Source: a virus
Virus record (IMG/VR): IMGVR_UViG_3300021373_001353
Coordinates: 1-29,005 of that record
Length of the DNA stretch: 29,005 nucleotides
Strand: one strand, 5' to 3'
The notes under the pieces were generated by a model. That model did no database searches and was not told the origin of the DNA. It worked only from the letters and a program-made list of their open reading frames with translations. Both the position numbers and the translations under genes were made by a program. Each line of letters begins with the position of its first letter. The first letter of the stretch is position 1. Below, piece by piece: positions 14,818-20,876 of the stretch.

Positions 14818-14827
14818 ATTAATTATT

Positions 14828-15004
14828 TTAACGTTGATACCATTGCTTTGTAGCTCTCTTACTTATATAAAAATTGCCACCGATTAAGCGATATTCATTT
14901 AATAAATATAGTGCCTCTTTCCTTGTTTCGGCTTCGTCAATAGTTTCAATGCCGTATCCGATAGATGGTGTATAGTTGTCGTTTTTGTAGTTTATGTAAT
15001 ACAT
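14828..15004 (-). CDS. 58-residue phage protein of unknown function
   Basis: MYYINYKNDNYTPSIGYGIE, then ETRKEALYLLNEYRLIGGNF and ISKRATKQWYQR. The layout (a short strand, a KEALxLLNEY helix, and a final YxSxRAxKxW motif) is one I have seen in small proteins of Bacteroidota phages and plasmids; I know no function. It starts 6 bases after the stop of the 273-residue gene, so it is co-transcribed with it. Length looks complete. Confidence 0.58.
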   Translation of the reverse strand: MYYINYKNDNYTPSIGYGIETIDEAETRKEALYLLNEYRLIGGNFYISKRATKQWYQR

Positions 15005-15009
15005 ATTAT

Positions 15010-15831
15010 TTATATTAAGTTATCAATGTAGTTAATTTGTTCTTTGCTTATATTGTGGCATCCTATTCTTAAAAGTTTATCGAATGATATTGTAGTGTAA
15101 TTTCCTACCTTTGCGCCTCGCATCATTGCGCCACTTTTAAGCAGCTTTAAATAGCGTTTGGCTTCGTTTACATCTATCTTTACCCCTTGTGAAGTTTCAA
15201 CGAATTGAGCGCATTTAGACAGGCGTAAATAATCTTTGCCACCGATACGAAAATAGTCCTTTTTATATTCCCTAAATTTAGACAGGCTTTTAATCAATTG
15301 CTTTTTTTCTTTGTCCTTCTTTTTTCTTTCCTCTTCTTTTGCCCAATCTTTAAGGTCTTGAATGCTGGTTTCCTCTTGCAACGAATCAACAAATAAAAGA
15401 AGCTCCTTATATTCTTTGTATTTTCTTAATTCGTTTCTTTTGCGCTCATTTATATATTCATTAAAGGAATTCCACAATCTATAAATTTGACTAATATACA
15501 TTTGCGGTTTTCTGGCTTTGGATAGTTTCTTTTTTAAGTACATTATATCCCTATAAACTATATTAATATCTGTTTTTGTTTTATAATATTGTTTATATTG
15601 AGACGTTGCACCACATAGCAAACTTATATGTTTGCCTGTTGAAACACTGTACCCTTCATCGTTTATTAGTATTGTTTTATCATCTAAAAAGCGCCCTAAT
15701 TCGTAATGGTAGCCATAACTATATATTTTGTCCCCCTCAAAAAATATACTTCTATTTGGAGTACGTCCATTGTTTTGTGTCCGTTGTGCAAATGTGTGTA
15801 CACATTCGCTGTTGGTGAATACTGTTTTCAT
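15010..15831 (-). CDS. Conserved phage hypothetical protein with a charged coiled-coil middle
   Basis: I start it at the ATG at 15831 (MKTVFTNSECVHTFAQRTQN), giving 273 residues; the 20 codons upstream lie in an A/T-rich leader. Residues about 5-75 (HTFAQRTQNNGRTPNRSIFF, then GDKIYSYGYHYELGRFLDD and ILINDEGYSVSTGKHIS) resemble the N-terminal domain of a widespread phage family, in which a YSYG-H motif follows an NxSF-type strand. Residues about 110-230 are Lys/Glu-rich helix, and the C-terminal 60 form a small folded end. No catalytic motif is recognised. Genes of this type are common in phage accessory zones. Confidence 0.65.
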   Translation of the reverse strand: MKTVFTNSECVHTFAQRTQNNGRTPNRSIFFEGDKIYSYGYHYELGRFLDDKTILINDEGYSVSTGKHISLLCGATSQYKQYYKTKTDINIVYRDIMYLKKKLSKARKPQMYISQIYRLWNSFNEYINERKRNELRKYKEYKELLLFVDSLQEETSIQDLKDWAKEEERKKKDKEKKQLIKSLSKFREYKKDYFRIGGKDYLRLSKCAQFVETSQGVKIDVNEAKRYLKLLKSGAMMRGAKVGNYTTISFDKLLRIGCHNISKEQINYIDNLI

Positions 15832-15955
15832 TTTGTTTTGTTTTATTGTGTTAATTTTTAAAAGGGGGGAAGTGTTATTATTGAGGCTCACAATTCAGCT
15901 TCTTGCCTACAATACGGTATTATCGACACTACACCCCCATGTTAATATATTTCTA

Positions 15956-16219
15956 TTATTTTACTAAATATCCCCAGTCATCAAAATAGAATTTACTTTG
16001 TTTTAATGCGGATTTTGTCAATTTATAATCGTTCATTTGCTCGTAAGAATTTACATCTAAAAAGCAAACGGACACTTTTCTTATATCGCTATTGCAAATC
16101 ATCGTGTCATTGATATCATCGATAACGTCTATTAGTTCTCTGTCTAAATCATTGGACAAATTAACGTGCATTATTTGTTGTGGCTCGCTTTCGTATGTTA
16201 GTATTAATTCTGTTTTCAT
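15956..16219 (-). CDS. 87-residue acidic protein of unknown function
   Basis: MKTELILTYESEPQQIMHVN, then LDRELIDVIDDINDTMICNS, with a KVSVCFLDVNSYEQMNDYKL strand-helix and a final FYFDDWGYLVK. A ferredoxin-like alpha-beta layout is plausible but not shown. ATG overlaps the preceding stop (ATGA at 16219-16216). The 124 bases between its stop and the next gene contain a C-rich tract and A-rich leader; I see nothing else certain there. Confidence 0.55.
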   Translation of the reverse strand: MKTELILTYESEPQQIMHVNLSNDLDRELIDVIDDINDTMICNSDIRKVSVCFLDVNSYEQMNDYKLTKSALKQSKFYFDDWGYLVK

Positions 16220-16341
16220 GTTGTTTTGTTTATTTCTTGTTCTACTATTTCCGCCAAAGGGTAAATATCAGTATATTGATTAAGGTCTAATTTACGCCCC
16301 TTAATTTCCTCTACTCGTTTTATATAATCAAATAAATACAT
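16216..16341 (-). CDS. 41-residue protein of unknown function
   Basis: MYLFDYIKRVEEIKGRKLDL to AEIVEQEINKTT; helical and charged. It is linked by ATGA overlap to the next gene and follows an A-rich leader (AAAATAAAAAATAAAC) characteristic of Bacteroidota translation starts. No family recognised. Coupling to its neighbour is the main support. Confidence 0.5.
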   Translation of the reverse strand: MYLFDYIKRVEEIKGRKLDLNQYTDIYPLAEIVEQEINKTT

Positions 16342-16355
16342 GTTTATTTTTTATT

Positions 16356-16442
16356 TTATTGTGTTAATATTATTCGAAGGGCTAAATATAGCGGCACGAT
16401 GTATAAAAGTAGGTGCACCGCTTTTTTTGTTATTTTGTCCAT
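16356..16442 (-). CDS. 28-residue membrane microprotein
   Basis: MDKITKKAVHLLLYIVPLYL, then ALRIILTQ: one membrane helix after a lysine-rich start. It begins 3 bases after the stop of the preceding 36-residue membrane protein. Two single-helix proteins in a row suggest a small membrane pair, perhaps superinfection exclusion or lysis related, but this is only an inference from form. Confidence 0.42.
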   Translation of the reverse strand: MDKITKKAVHLLLYIVPLYLALRIILTQ

Positions 16443-16445
16443 GTC

Positions 16446-16556
16446 TTATAAATTACTAAAAATTTGAATTGATGCGCCAATAATGAAGGCGAATGTCAAG
16501 CCTACCAAAATGTAAGCGAAAATATTTGTTTTGTTGTTTGTGTTGTTTGTTTTCAT
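16446..16556 (-). CDS. 36-residue membrane microprotein
   Basis: MKTNNTNNKTNIFAYILVGL, then TFAFIIGASIQIFSNL: a polar Asn/Thr start and one strong membrane helix. It is the first gene from the promoter at 16595-16629, with a leader of roughly 35 bases ending in A/T-rich sequence. Function unknown. It may be an inner-membrane protein acting in takeover or exclusion. Confidence 0.48.
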   Translation of the reverse strand: MKTNNTNNKTNIFAYILVGLTFAFIIGASIQIFSNL

Positions 16557-16594
16557 AATTGTTAATTTATATTATTTATTTGTTTTTGTTAGTA

Positions 16595-16629
16595 CAAATA
16601 TGCAACGTTTTTTTGTTTCTAATGTTAAG
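16595..16629 (-). promoter_or_regulatory. Leftward promoter at the middle hub
   Basis: CATATTTG (16602-16595), one mismatch from TAnnTTTG, lies 18 bases downstream of a CTTAACATT box (16629-16621). The same 18-base distance is seen at the right hub. It would drive the small membrane-protein operon. Confidence 0.4.
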
Positions 16630-16664
16630 CCAATGTTAAGTTTTTAATAGTGAAATTTAACATT
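16621..16664 (+). promoter_or_regulatory. Operator-like box cluster (middle hub)
   Basis: AATGTTAAGCCAATGTTAAG at 16621-16640 is two identical 9-mers 11 bp apart. An inverted TTTAACATT follows at 16656-16664. The cluster lies between diverging promoters and shares the exact 20-mer with 18206-18225. Confidence 0.6.
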
Positions 16665-16691
16665 AAGTTTACATACAATTTTGTATATTTG
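16656..16691 (+). promoter_or_regulatory. Rightward promoter at the middle hub
   Basis: TATATTTG (16684-16691), a perfect TAnnTTTG match, with a TTTAACATT box 19 bases upstream in place of a TTTG -33. An ATG follows 4 bases later, at 16696. Confidence 0.45.
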
Positions 16692-16695
16692 CAAA

Positions 16696-16794
16696 ATGGA
16701 CTATCCACACCTTAACGTCAGAATTACCCTACACGATGCAGGGCGAATACTACACACCCAAAATACAAGCATAAACCCCCTATTGAATTCATAG
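16696..16794 (+). CDS. Possible 32-residue leaderless peptide
   Basis: MDYPHLNVRITLHDAGRILH to NPLLNS. The only support is the perfect -7 element 4 bases before the ATG, the same spacing as at the ERF gene and at 18256. The 3' end is formed by the dispersed TATTGAATTCA repeat. It may be a peptide, or the transcript may act as RNA convergent to the gene ending at 16898. Confidence 0.25.
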   Translation: MDYPHLNVRITLHDAGRILHTQNTSINPLLNS

Positions 16795-16864
16795 CCCTAT
16801 TAAATTCACAGGGTATTAAATTTACAAAAGGGGGTATTAAATTTATTCTCCTGTTAAATACAGG
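16781..16864 (+). repeat. Tandem TATTRAATTYAYA repeats
   Basis: Copies begin at 16781, 16798, 16814 and 16835, plus a degenerate TGTTAAATACA at 16852; the steps are 17, 16, 21 and 17 bases. All read on the plus strand, most after CC or GG. They lie between a possible rightward transcript and the 3' end of the leftward gene at 16898. The surrounding 16557-16897 region otherwise holds the hub promoters. Confidence 0.75.
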
Positions 16865-16897
16865 AATAAGCCAATAAAAAAAATGGCGCAACCTAAT

Positions 16898-17197
16898 TCA
16901 ATCATCCGTTTCATTTTTAAGGTTATCAAAACTAAAATCGTGTTCGTAAACTTCCTCCATTAAGGCACAATAAGCCACTTGCGGTATTGTGGTACATTCT
17001 AATTCAAATCTACTAAAATCGTAGGCATTTAGCGAATCAATTATTTCCATGCAGTCCGCATAATATATACACGCATTATCTATGTACTCGTGTATGTGTG
17101 TTTGCACATCATCATCATTTAATATGCTTTCATTCTTAATTTCCTCGATTAACTCATCTTTCAAATCGCTAATCCAATCGTTTATTCTAAATTCCAT
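16898..17197 (-). CDS. Acidic phage protein of unknown function
   Basis: 99 residues, strongly acidic: MEFRINDWISDLKDELIEEI, then THIHEYIDNACIYYADCMEI and a CTTIPQVAYCALMEEVYEHD segment. The helical, acidic build with two paired cysteine-containing helices is reminiscent of DNA-mimic or small regulatory phage proteins, but I recognise no family and would not assign an anti-restriction role. Its ATG overlaps the preceding stop by 11 bases and it is the last gene in the operon beginning at 18156. Confidence 0.6.
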   Translation of the reverse strand: MEFRINDWISDLKDELIEEIKNESILNDDDVQTHIHEYIDNACIYYADCMEIIDSLNAYDFSRFELECTTIPQVAYCALMEEVYEHDFSFDNLKNETDD

Positions 17198-17399
17198 TTA
17201 TCTTATGTTTTAATTGCATAATCAAATCCTCATCTTCTTTTTTCTTTTGCTTCATGGTTACTTCAATAATACTTGGTAGCCAATCGAACAATGCCTGTGG
17301 GCGTATTGTTACTGTATTGTGGTCATTAGATAAGCACACGCCATCTTCATTTGACCATAATGTAATTATCTCATCAATATATATTTCTTCGTTATTCAT
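17187..17399 (-). CDS. 70-residue protein of unknown function
   Basis: MNNEEIYIDEIITLWSNEDG, then NDHNTVTIRPQALFDWLPSI and a Lys/Glu-rich helix (MKQKKKEDEDLIMQLKHK). The N-terminal part looks like a small beta sheet ending in a DWLPSI helix start, a pattern I have seen in short phage proteins without known function. It sits 13 bases after the 176-residue gene and overlaps the next one, so it is part of the same operon. Confidence 0.58.
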   Translation of the reverse strand: MNNEEIYIDEIITLWSNEDGVCLSNDHNTVTIRPQALFDWLPSIIEVTMKQKKKEDEDLIMQLKHKINGI

Positions 17400-17412
17400 T
17401 ATTTGTATTTAT

Positions 17413-17943
17413 TTATGTTAGTTTACCTTCTTTTGTAAATTCGTATTCGTTTGCTTCTATTGCGTCTATAATTGCTTCATCAGACATAAGGTATTCATAT
17501 TCACCCCTTAACCAATGTAGGGCATCTCTTTCAATCTGTTTAAAATAATACCCTTCAATAGTTTCAACCCTTAAGTCAAATGCCTCTTCTTTACCTTCCT
17601 TAACAGAATAACCATCTATTTCATTGCCTTCCCCTAATTCCTTAACTAATTTATCCCTTTGTTCAATAAAATATTCTGCATTTGCTTTTAAACTGTTTTC
17701 GCCAAATGTACCAATGATATTAACTGCTACTTCATGATGTGTTTCAATAAGGTCAATGCCAATTTCACTTCTTCTTCCTAAATCAAAATGCTCAATTCTT
17801 ATTCCTAATTCTCTAAATGTTTCGTATGTGCAATCCCACCAATCGTAATTTACATTTATTTCACGAAGGTTATTAATTGCATTTTCTTTTGCATCATCTG
17901 ACAATTCATCAAATGTATATGCTTGTGTTTCTATTATTCTCAT
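17413..17943 (-). CDS. Conserved phage/plasmid protein, 'DELSDDAKENAINNLR' family
   Basis: 176 residues. It opens MRIIETQAYTFDELSDDAKE and has NYDWWDCTYETFRELGIRIE followed by HFDLGRRSEIGIDL. This combination is typical of a family common in Bacteroidota and their phages, sometimes labelled 'antitoxin of toxin-antitoxin stability system'. I do not consider that label well supported, and no toxin-like partner is evident beside it. The C-terminal part (LHWLRGEYEYLMSDEAIIDA) is conserved-looking in the family too. Function is open. Confidence 0.7.
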   Translation of the reverse strand: MRIIETQAYTFDELSDDAKENAINNLREINVNYDWWDCTYETFRELGIRIEHFDLGRRSEIGIDLIETHHEVAVNIIGTFGENSLKANAEYFIEQRDKLVKELGEGNEIDGYSVKEGKEEAFDLRVETIEGYYFKQIERDALHWLRGEYEYLMSDEAIIDAIEANEYEFTKEGKLT

Positions 17944-17949
17944 TTGTAT

Positions 17950-18156
17950 TTATTTTATTAATTCTATTTTTAAGCTACTTTGATTTTTGTTAAATTGAGG
18001 TATTGAATAGTATTTAGTATCATTGTATTTATTATATCTAATAAGAAACGAACCTATACCATGAGAATTATATATAGGAGCATCATCAGAGTACTCAACA
18101 ACTCCATTTTTAACTTCATAAACCCCAAAAAGTTTATCTCTACTATTATATTTCAT
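17950..18156 (-). CDS. 68-residue protein of unknown function
   Basis: MKYNSRDKLFGVYEVKNGVV to KNQSSLKIELIK. I choose the ATG at 18156 because the -7 element at 18187-18180 places transcription start near 18173; a longer frame upstream would run through the promoter and operator. It is beta-rich with a YNSHGIGSFLIRYNKYND middle. First gene of a four-gene leftward operon. No family recognised. Confidence 0.55.
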   Translation of the reverse strand: MKYNSRDKLFGVYEVKNGVVEYSDDAPIYNSHGIGSFLIRYNKYNDTKYYSIPQFNKNQSSLKIELIK

Positions 18157-18179
18157 TTGTGTTATTTTTATGTTCGATG

Positions 18180-18214
18180 CAAACATACGAAGCCTAATGT
18201 TACCCAATGTTAAG
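18180..18214 (-). promoter_or_regulatory. Leftward promoter at the right hub
   Basis: TATGTTTG (18187-18180) is a perfect TAnnTTTG. A CTTAACATT box (18214-18206) lies 18 bases upstream. It serves the 18156-16898 operon, with a leader of about 17 bases. Confidence 0.6.
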
Positions 18215-18225
18215 CCAATGTTAAG
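18196..18225 (+). promoter_or_regulatory. Operator-like box cluster (right hub)
   Basis: Three boxes, AATGTTACC (18196), AATGTTAAG (18206) and AATGTTAAG (18217), lie 10 and 11 bp apart, on one helix face. They are shared between two diverging promoters, and the last two copy the 20-mer at 16621-16640. Confidence 0.6.
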
Positions 18226-18251
18226 AAATTGTAAAATATTTACTATCTTTG
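18217..18251 (+). promoter_or_regulatory. Rightward promoter at the right hub
   Basis: TATCTTTG (18244-18251) with an AATGTTAAG box 18 bases upstream. The ATG at 18256 follows after 4 bases, so the message would be leaderless or nearly so. Confidence 0.55.
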
Positions 18252-18255
18252 TATA

Positions 18256-18669
18256 ATGATATTTAAAGGCAAATATATGTATAAATGGAATAACAACGGA
18301 GATATTGAAGTTATATCTGAACAAGAAGAGGTATTGAATTCACAGGAACAGACCCCTATTAAATTCACAGAGAACCCTATTAAATTCACAAGGAAACAAA
18401 CGCCAATCTTTACAGGGGTATTGAATTACTTTCCCGATGCGATAAGAGAAGTTGCAAAGTGTTCTTACGTAGGGCAACAACAACACAATCCAGATAAACC
18501 TCTGGCGTGGGATAGAAGCAAGTCAGGAGACGAATTAGATGCTCTTTCTCGGCACTTACTCGAAGCAGGTACGATAGACACCGATGGTATCAGACACTCC
18601 GCTAAAGTAGCTTGGAGGGCGCTGGCTAACTTACAAAAAGAGATAGAGAATGACAATGAAGCAATTTAA
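18256..18669 (+). CDS. Predicted dATP/dGTP diphosphohydrolase N-terminal-like protein
   Basis: 137 residues. Residues about 55-132 (LNYFPDAIREVAKCSYVGQQ, then LAWDRSKSGDELDALSRHLL and HSAKVAWRALANLQKEI) match the phage family named dATP/dGTP diphosphohydrolase N-terminal (DUF5664-like). By family it may act on purine deoxynucleotides to shape the dNTP pool; activity is not shown here. Residues about 25-55 (NSQEQTPIKFTENPIKFTRK) are a translation of three dispersed DNA repeats, so the N-terminus looks inserted or expanded. I use the ATG at 18256 because the 4-base spacing from the -7 element recurs elsewhere; 18277 is an alternative. It opposes all its large neighbours. Confidence 0.65.
   Translation: MIFKGKYMYKWNNNGDIEVISEQEEVLNSQEQTPIKFTENPIKFTRKQTPIFTGVLNYFPDAIREVAKCSYVGQQQHNPDKPLAWDRSKSGDELDALSRHLLEAGTIDTDGIRHSAKVAWRALANLQKEIENDNEAI
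18332..18427 (+). repeat. TATTRAATTYACA repeats inside a coding region
   Basis: Copies begin at 18332, 18357, 18378 and 18419 (steps 25, 21 and 41). Two encode the PIKFT peptide. They have the same orientation as the intergenic copies, which supports repeat spread instead of selection on the protein. Confidence 0.7.
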
Positions 18670-18772
18670 TCAATACCTCCGCACTTGTTTAGATAATGGG
18701 TGTGATGAGGTTGTAGTTAAGTTCGGTAGACAAGGTATAATATCAGTTGAACCCATAATAGAACAAGAATGA
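18656..18772 (+). CDS. 38-residue protein of unknown function
   Basis: MKQFNQYLRTCLDNGCDEVV to IISVEPIIEQE. ATG lies inside the end of the preceding gene (14-base overlap) and its stop overlaps the next ATG (ATGA at 18769-18772). This double coupling in a rightward mini-operon is the reason to accept it. No family recognised. Confidence 0.5.
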   Translation: MKQFNQYLRTCLDNGCDEVVVKFGRQGIISVEPIIEQE

Positions 18773-18852
18773 AAACAGATAAAATAGATAAAATAGTCTG
18801 GATAGCAATAGCGGTATTAACCATACTTGCGTGGTGTGGGGTATTGAATTGA
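18769..18852 (+). CDS. 27-residue membrane peptide
   Basis: MKTDKIDKIVWIAIAVLTIL, then AWCGVLN: a charged start and one membrane helix. It ends 1 base before the convergent terminase stop. Its last codons (GVLN, stop) come from a TATTGAATTGA repeat copy. Likely real through coupling, function unknown. Confidence 0.45.
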   Translation: MKTDKIDKIVWIAIAVLTILAWCGVLN

Positions 18853-18853
18853 T

Positions 18854-20071
18854 TTACCTCAAAACATACATACCCTTCGGCACAGTTCTTTCAAGGGCGT
18901 ATTGAATTGCATAGCGACTTCCGTCAATGGCGTGATTCCAAGAATCTCTGGGAATACTGCCCTTTAGCTTCCATGCGTAATTGTTAAACTCACGTATTAG
19001 ATTCACAGATTCTTTATCTACAACTATATTGTAATCTTGCATAAGAGCGATACCAGATAAAATGCTACCTTTCTTTTTTATAGTAGGCGTAATGTTTTTA
19101 AGTCCTTTTGTCTTTAACTCTGATATGAGGCGTGGCTCACTGTTGTCGCATACAATTAGATTATTCCCAGCATATCTCCTACACATCTCAAATATATTAG
19201 ACGTAGAAAGCCCAGCTTTGTAGAAGTGTTCTTTTATCCATATAGTCTTTCGTAGCTTATCTACCGCAATTTCAGTTAAGGTTGAAGGGTCAACGCTAAA
19301 TCCAAAGTCAAGTCCAAAGATGGTATCATACTCGTTATTGAAATCGCCAATCTCCCAATGAGTAAACACAACCCCTTCTGCTTTCTCAAGCCATCCTCCC
19401 AATATCTGGTGCTTGAACTTCTCTGGTCTCCTTTGGCGCATTACCTCAACTTGCTCTACAAAAGATGGAGACAAGTGTTGCTTGTTGTCAAGATAGGTTG
19501 TATGTATATAGCTGACGTTCTCTTTAACGCCATTATAACCGTCTTTAATGCCTCTATTCTCAAAAAACCTCTCATATATCCAATGCTGTTTAGTTGTGGG
19601 GTTTAAGATAAGGATGCAGCGATTCTGCTTCCCAGTAGCACGAACAGAGTAATCAATCTTCTCAAACGATTCTTCGTCTGTAAGTTCTTCTGCTTCATCC
19701 AAGACAAATGTCGTAACGCCTTGAATAGACTTGAGTTTGGCTGTTTGGTCTCCACTCGCAGTCTTAATACCACTAAACAGAATACTGCTTCCTGTTAGGT
19801 TATTTATAATCTCGTTCTTTGTAACGGTAAAGTTCTCTGCAATACCCATCAGTTCAAGTTTCTCCAAGAACTCTGGTATAATAGACATAGATGCCGAAGT
19901 CATTGTATATCGAGTAAACAATATGCGATGCCCTCTTTCGTATGTTAGAAGCACCAAGAATGTATTTACGCCAAATGATTTACCAGAACCTCTACCACCT
20001 GTAATTACAAAGTATCTGCTTGGGTCTCTGAACAGAGGATTGTATTTAGGGTTGAGGTTTACTTTCTTCAT
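18854..20071 (-). CDS. terL: Terminase large subunit
   Basis: 405 residues. ATPase domain: Walker A GGRGSGKS (residues 25-32), Walker B TFVLDEAEE with D125/E126, and the coupling motif ILILNPTTK (about 153-161). RNase H-like nuclease: D255 in IFGLDFGFSVDP, D309 in IVCDNSEPR, and D383 in NHAIDGSRYAI. This is the motor that cuts and pumps DNA into the procapsid through the portal; the type is PBSX/Terminase_3-like. The start overlaps the putative small subunit by 26 bases. Unusually, it is separated from the portal by about 17 kb of leftward genes. No motif is missing. Confidence 0.95.
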   Translation of the reverse strand: MKKVNLNPKYNPLFRDPSRYFVITGGRGSGKSFGVNTFLVLLTYERGHRILFTRYTMTSASMSIIPEFLEKLELMGIAENFTVTKNEIINNLTGSSILFSGIKTASGDQTAKLKSIQGVTTFVLDEAEELTDEESFEKIDYSVRATGKQNRCILILNPTTKQHWIYERFFENRGIKDGYNGVKENVSYIHTTYLDNKQHLSPSFVEQVEVMRQRRPEKFKHQILGGWLEKAEGVVFTHWEIGDFNNEYDTIFGLDFGFSVDPSTLTEIAVDKLRKTIWIKEHFYKAGLSTSNIFEMCRRYAGNNLIVCDNSEPRLISELKTKGLKNITPTIKKKGSILSGIALMQDYNIVVDKESVNLIREFNNYAWKLKGSIPRDSWNHAIDGSRYAIQYALERTVPKGMYVLR

Positions 20072-20501
20072 CCTTTATTTCTGTTGATTCAATGTCAATA
20101 GTTTCTTCTTGTTGTAGGAAGGATATAACAGGAATATGAACCTCTTGCTTTACGTTAATGTCCTTCTGTTCTTTTGGCTTCCCATACTTATATTCCCACA
20201 GTAGGCGCAAGTGTGCAAAGGATTCCTTACTCATTTCAGCAAGTGTCTCCCAAGCCTTCTTCTCACTCCCAAAGGCTTTCTTCATTGAACCAAGCGCAAA
20301 GTTCTTTATGTCCGCTTCTTTGGCTTTAGGCTTTCTCCCCTGACCTCTGGACACTCCTTTTATTGCACCGTTGTTTCTACGCCCATCAGAGTAGGGAACG
20401 TGTGGTTTACTCTCCTTCGGCTCTGGTTTGGGCTTGATTGGTATTCCTAACTCCTTTTTCTTCTCGTCTGATATTAGACTTCTCTTTTTTGGTCTTGGCA
20501 T
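20046..20501 (-). CDS. Terminase small subunit-like protein
   Basis: 151 residues. A Lys/Pro-rich flexible N-terminus (MPRPKKRSLISDEKKKELGI) is followed by GQGRKPKAKEADIKNFALGS and a helical AWETLAEMSKESFAHLRLLW EYKYGKPKEQ core, then an acidic tail. Size, a basic DNA-binding-type N-terminus and direct overlap with the large subunit fit a small terminase that recognises the packaging site. Sequence conservation in this class is low, so the call rests mainly on position. Confidence 0.75.
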   Translation of the reverse strand: MPRPKKRSLISDEKKKELGIPIKPKPEPKESKPHVPYSDGRRNNGAIKGVSRGQGRKPKAKEADIKNFALGSMKKAFGSEKKAWETLAEMSKESFAHLRLLWEYKYGKPKEQKDINVKQEVHIPVISFLQQEETIDIESTEIKDEESKPQP

Positions 20502-20544
20502 GTTTAAATAATAAAGTTCATACCCAAGTGTTTAACTTGCTGAT

Positions 20545-20694
20545 TTACTGATTGTAGTATCTGTTAATCAAAGTGTCAATTTGCCTGTTGTAATACATGA
20601 TTAACTCATCATTGTCCTCTTTCTGCTTCGCCAGTCTTAACTGGTCTTTAAAGTATGACATTGACTTTACGAATGTTTCTGTTTGTATTTCCAT
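20545..20694 (-). CDS. 49-residue protein of unknown function
   Basis: MEIQTETFVKSMSYFKDQLR to QIDTLINRYYNQ: a pair of charged helices. ATG follows an A/T-only leader (TAAAATATAAAATA). It lies between the DnaA-like gene group and the terminase pair. No family recognised. Confidence 0.5.
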   Translation of the reverse strand: MEIQTETFVKSMSYFKDQLRLAKQKEDNDELIMYYNRQIDTLINRYYNQ

Positions 20695-20708
20695 TATTTT
20701 ATATTTTA

Positions 20709-20870
20709 TTATTCATAAAACCACTTTTTATTTTTAGGGTAATCTTTTATTACCAACTCAATATAAAAGAATATTAAGTCAAGTACAATAGATTTATATA
20801 TATCGTTAAAATAATTATAGGCTATTCCTATACGAAATCCATTGTGATATTTACTTATTTTTAGTTTCAT
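20709..20870 (-). CDS. 53-residue protein of unknown function
   Basis: MKLKISKYHNGFRIGIAYNY to DYPKNKKWFYE, with a hydrophobic stretch SIVLDLIFFYIELVI that may be a membrane helix. It starts 6 bases after the DnaA-like gene's stop and ends 14 bases before the 49-residue gene. The open frame is A/T-rich, so confidence is moderate. Confidence 0.48.
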   Translation of the reverse strand: MKLKISKYHNGFRIGIAYNYFNDIYKSIVLDLIFFYIELVIKDYPKNKKWFYE

Positions 20871-20876
20871 GTCTTA

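Noticed and set aside
17413-17943. Toxin-antitoxin antitoxin
   Set aside because: The family is sometimes so labelled, but no toxin-like partner or antitoxin motif is visible beside it.
18157-18324. The longer N-terminal extension of the 17950-18156 gene
   Set aside because: It would be translated from inside the operator boxes and the divergent promoter; the -7 element at 18187-18180 favours the ATG at 18156.
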